Of a stretch of DNA of 64,000 nt, positions 62,897 through 64,000 are shown piece by piece. The DNA is from Gammaproteobacteria bacterium (GTDB lineage: Bacteria > Pseudomonadota > Gammaproteobacteria > Pseudomonadales > Pseudohongiellaceae). Below the pieces are notes generated by a model. That model searched no databases. It was not told the DNA's origin and saw nothing but the letters and a program-made list of their open reading frames with translations. A program made the translations under genes and the position numbers. The DNA is taken from assembly GCA_018401885.1 (NCBI GenBank), contig JAGYKB010000002.1, positions 1 to 64,000 on the forward strand, read 5' to 3'. Each line of letters begins with the position of its first letter. Positions within the stretch are counted from its first letter, which is position 1.

Positions 62897-63448
62897 GTGA
62901 ATGCGAAGATTCTACGATTGAACAAAGCGGGTATTCCGGTGAGTTGGCTCACACGTGAAGAAACCGCAACACTGCTTGTGAAAGAGCAGGTCATCTGGTC
63001 GCTAGGCGACACCGTGTTCGAGATGCGAGGCGGGCTCAATCGCAGCGGGATCCGGTCGGTATTGAAGCTGCCTAGCATCGTTGCCTGCGATGGCAAGGTG
63101 CACGATGTGTTCGCCGATCCCCCCCTCGAAAATAAATTTCTGTTCCGCCGCGACTGCAATCTGTGTCTCTATTGTGGCAAGACATTCGGTTACCACGAAC
63201 TCTCCCGCGACCATGTTCATCCGCTATCCAAAGGCGGCCTCGATATTTGGACGAACGTTGTGACCTCCTGCAGGCGCTGTAATAATCGGAAAGCCGATAG
63301 ACTCCCCGAACAGGCTGGGATGGAACTATTGGCCGTGCCTTTCGTGCCCAACCAATATGAATTTCTGTATCTGTCGAACCACAACGTGCTCGCAGATCAA
63401 ATGGAGTTTCTAAGCGCCCGCTTCTCTAGCGCGCTGCATCTAAGCTAA
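62897..63448 (+). CDS. HNH endonuclease
   Basis: This 183-aa protein has a C-terminal HNH domain with zinc cysteines C90-x2-C93 and C125-x2-C128, the catalytic DH pair (D105-H106) and N120 (LDIWTNVVTSCRRCN). The N-terminal part contains conserved W-S-L-G-D and R-G-G segments usual in stand-alone HNH proteins of bacteria. The start is GTG 62897, somewhat far from GGAGG (13 bases), so a downstream start is possible. No restriction or phage partner lies nearby. Confidence 0.82.
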   Translation: MNAKILRLNKAGIPVSWLTREETATLLVKEQVIWSLGDTVFEMRGGLNRSGIRSVLKLPSIVACDGKVHDVFADPPLENKFLFRRDCNLCLYCGKTFGYHELSRDHVHPLSKGGLDIWTNVVTSCRRCNNRKADRLPEQAGMELLAVPFVPNQYEFLYLSNHNVLADQMEFLSARFSSALHLS

Positions 63449-63557
63449 CGCAGACGCGAGCCCTTATAGGACTGCGGTGTGCGTCAGCCCCTTTATCCTG
63501 TGGCGCTTTCATGGTTTTGTGCTAGGATGCCGCTCCTTTTTACCGAGTGTTCCTCGC

Positions 63558-64000
63558 ATGTCATCACTTGCCGCAGCGCCTCAGAGTAATCTCAAAGGCT
63601 TTCTTTTGTCGCTTACCGCCGCGGTGATGTGGGGAATGCTGCCAGTTGCACTCAAAGAAGTGTTAACCGGCATGGATGCGACGACAATTGTTTGGTACCG
63701 CTTTCTGATCGCGGGCGTTGCGCTTTGGGCATGGCTCGCCGCGACGAAGCAGCTTCCTAAGCTTGCGTCTGCGCCAATGGTCACCAAGTGGTTTCTGCTT
63801 TTCGCCTCGGCGAGTCTCTGCGCCAATTATTTTTTCTTTTCCTACAGTCTTAACTTCGTGAACGGCGAGACAAGTGAGGCTGTGATTCAGCTGAGCACGC
63901 TGTTCCTCATCCTAGGCGGTGTAGTCATTTATCGAGAGCCGTTTCTCGCCGTACAGAAGCTCGGCACGCTACTGATCGTTGGCGGGCTTTTATTGTTTTT
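63558..64000 (+). CDS. EamA/DMT-family permease (3'-truncated)
   Basis: The frame runs from ATG 63558 to the window edge (147 codons). Hydrophobic segments occur at about residues 15-35, 42-62, 74-95, 98-118 and 128-147, matching the first half of a ten-segment drug/metabolite transporter. AAVMWGMLPV and ANYFFFSYSL are typical of EamA repeats. The substrate cannot be deduced. Confidence 0.85.
   Translation, partial: MSSLAAAPQSNLKGFLLSLTAAVMWGMLPVALKEVLTGMDATTIVWYRFLIAGVALWAWLAATKQLPKLASAPMVTKWFLLFASASLCANYFFFSYSLNFVNGETSEAVIQLSTLFLILGGVVIYREPFLAVQKLGTLLIVGGLLLF

Overview
This window looks like a chromosomal segment from a free-living, probably marine, gammaproteobacterium. The evidence is a zapA - 6S RNA - fau (5-formyl-THF cyclo-ligase) order next to pepP-ubiH-ubiI, gammaproteobacterial-type LexA boxes (CTG-N10-CAG), a proteobacterial GltB/GltD pair, and many TonB-dependent receptors, secreted peptidases and periplasmic redox enzymes. 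I could not place it to a genus. I see no rRNA, tRNA, CRISPR array, prophage or insertion sequence.

Layout. 1-3.9 kb: a 5'-truncated class C acid phosphatase, an Old Yellow Enzyme, a membrane-anchored dihaem cytochrome c, a cytochrome c' on the other strand, and a small membrane protein. 4.1-15.1 kb (all minus): an N-acyl-D-amino-acid deacylase, a frameshifted M13 metallopeptidase lipoprotein, and two tandem paralogous TonB-dependent receptors, each with its own terminator; together they look like a peptide-scavenging block. 15.2-19.7 kb: a small lipoprotein, an unrecognised secreted protein, a beta-lactamase-fold serine hydrolase, a 61-aa protein and a secreted protein of unknown function. 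19.7-25.6 kb: the SOS mutasome in an unusual convergent layout, with dnaE2 on plus, imuA-imuB on minus, and a LexA box in front of each unit; the dnaE2 box sits inside a long perfect inverted repeat. 25.7-32.7 kb: housekeeping genes (fau, 6S RNA, zapA, a zapB-like gene, pepP, ubiH, ubiI) with a DUF1499 lipoprotein and a MaoC-fold protein inserted between ubiH and ubiI. 32.9-36.7 kb: small proteins, an exported methyltransferase-like protein and a more AT-rich stretch with an ABC exporter, a zinc-ribbon membrane protein and a short secreted protein. 36.7-42.9 kb: glutamate synthase gltB-gltD (minus). 43.6-49.2 kb: a Tat-exported molybdenum aldehyde oxidoreductase of the PaoABC type, followed by a membrane cytochrome b and an unknown helical protein. 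49.2-58.6 kb: a D-cysteine desulfhydrase-family enzyme, a beta-propeller lipoprotein directly abutting an M1-M28-PDZ peptidase fusion, a CBM9/DUF5916 outer-membrane protein and GlpQ. 58.6-64 kb: a decayed TonB-dependent receptor whose 3' end lies in a 13-bp tandem repeat, a short-chain dehydrogenase, an unrecognised periplasmic protein, an HNH endonuclease preceded by AT-rich short repeats, and a 3'-truncated EamA transporter.

How it fits together: the window combines nutrient scavenging from proteins, peptides and phosphoesters (receptors, peptidases, phosphatases), periplasmic electron transfer (cytochromes, molybdenum enzyme, ubiquinone synthesis), nitrogen assimilation (glutamate synthase) and DNA-damage-induced mutagenesis. 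Two genes appear broken (the M13 peptidase and the last TonB receptor). No wholly new multi-gene system stands out with certainty. The best candidates for a second look are the convergent mutasome with its extended palindrome, the Pao-type operon with a dedicated cytochrome b, the peptidase fusion, and the AT-rich ABC exporter cluster.
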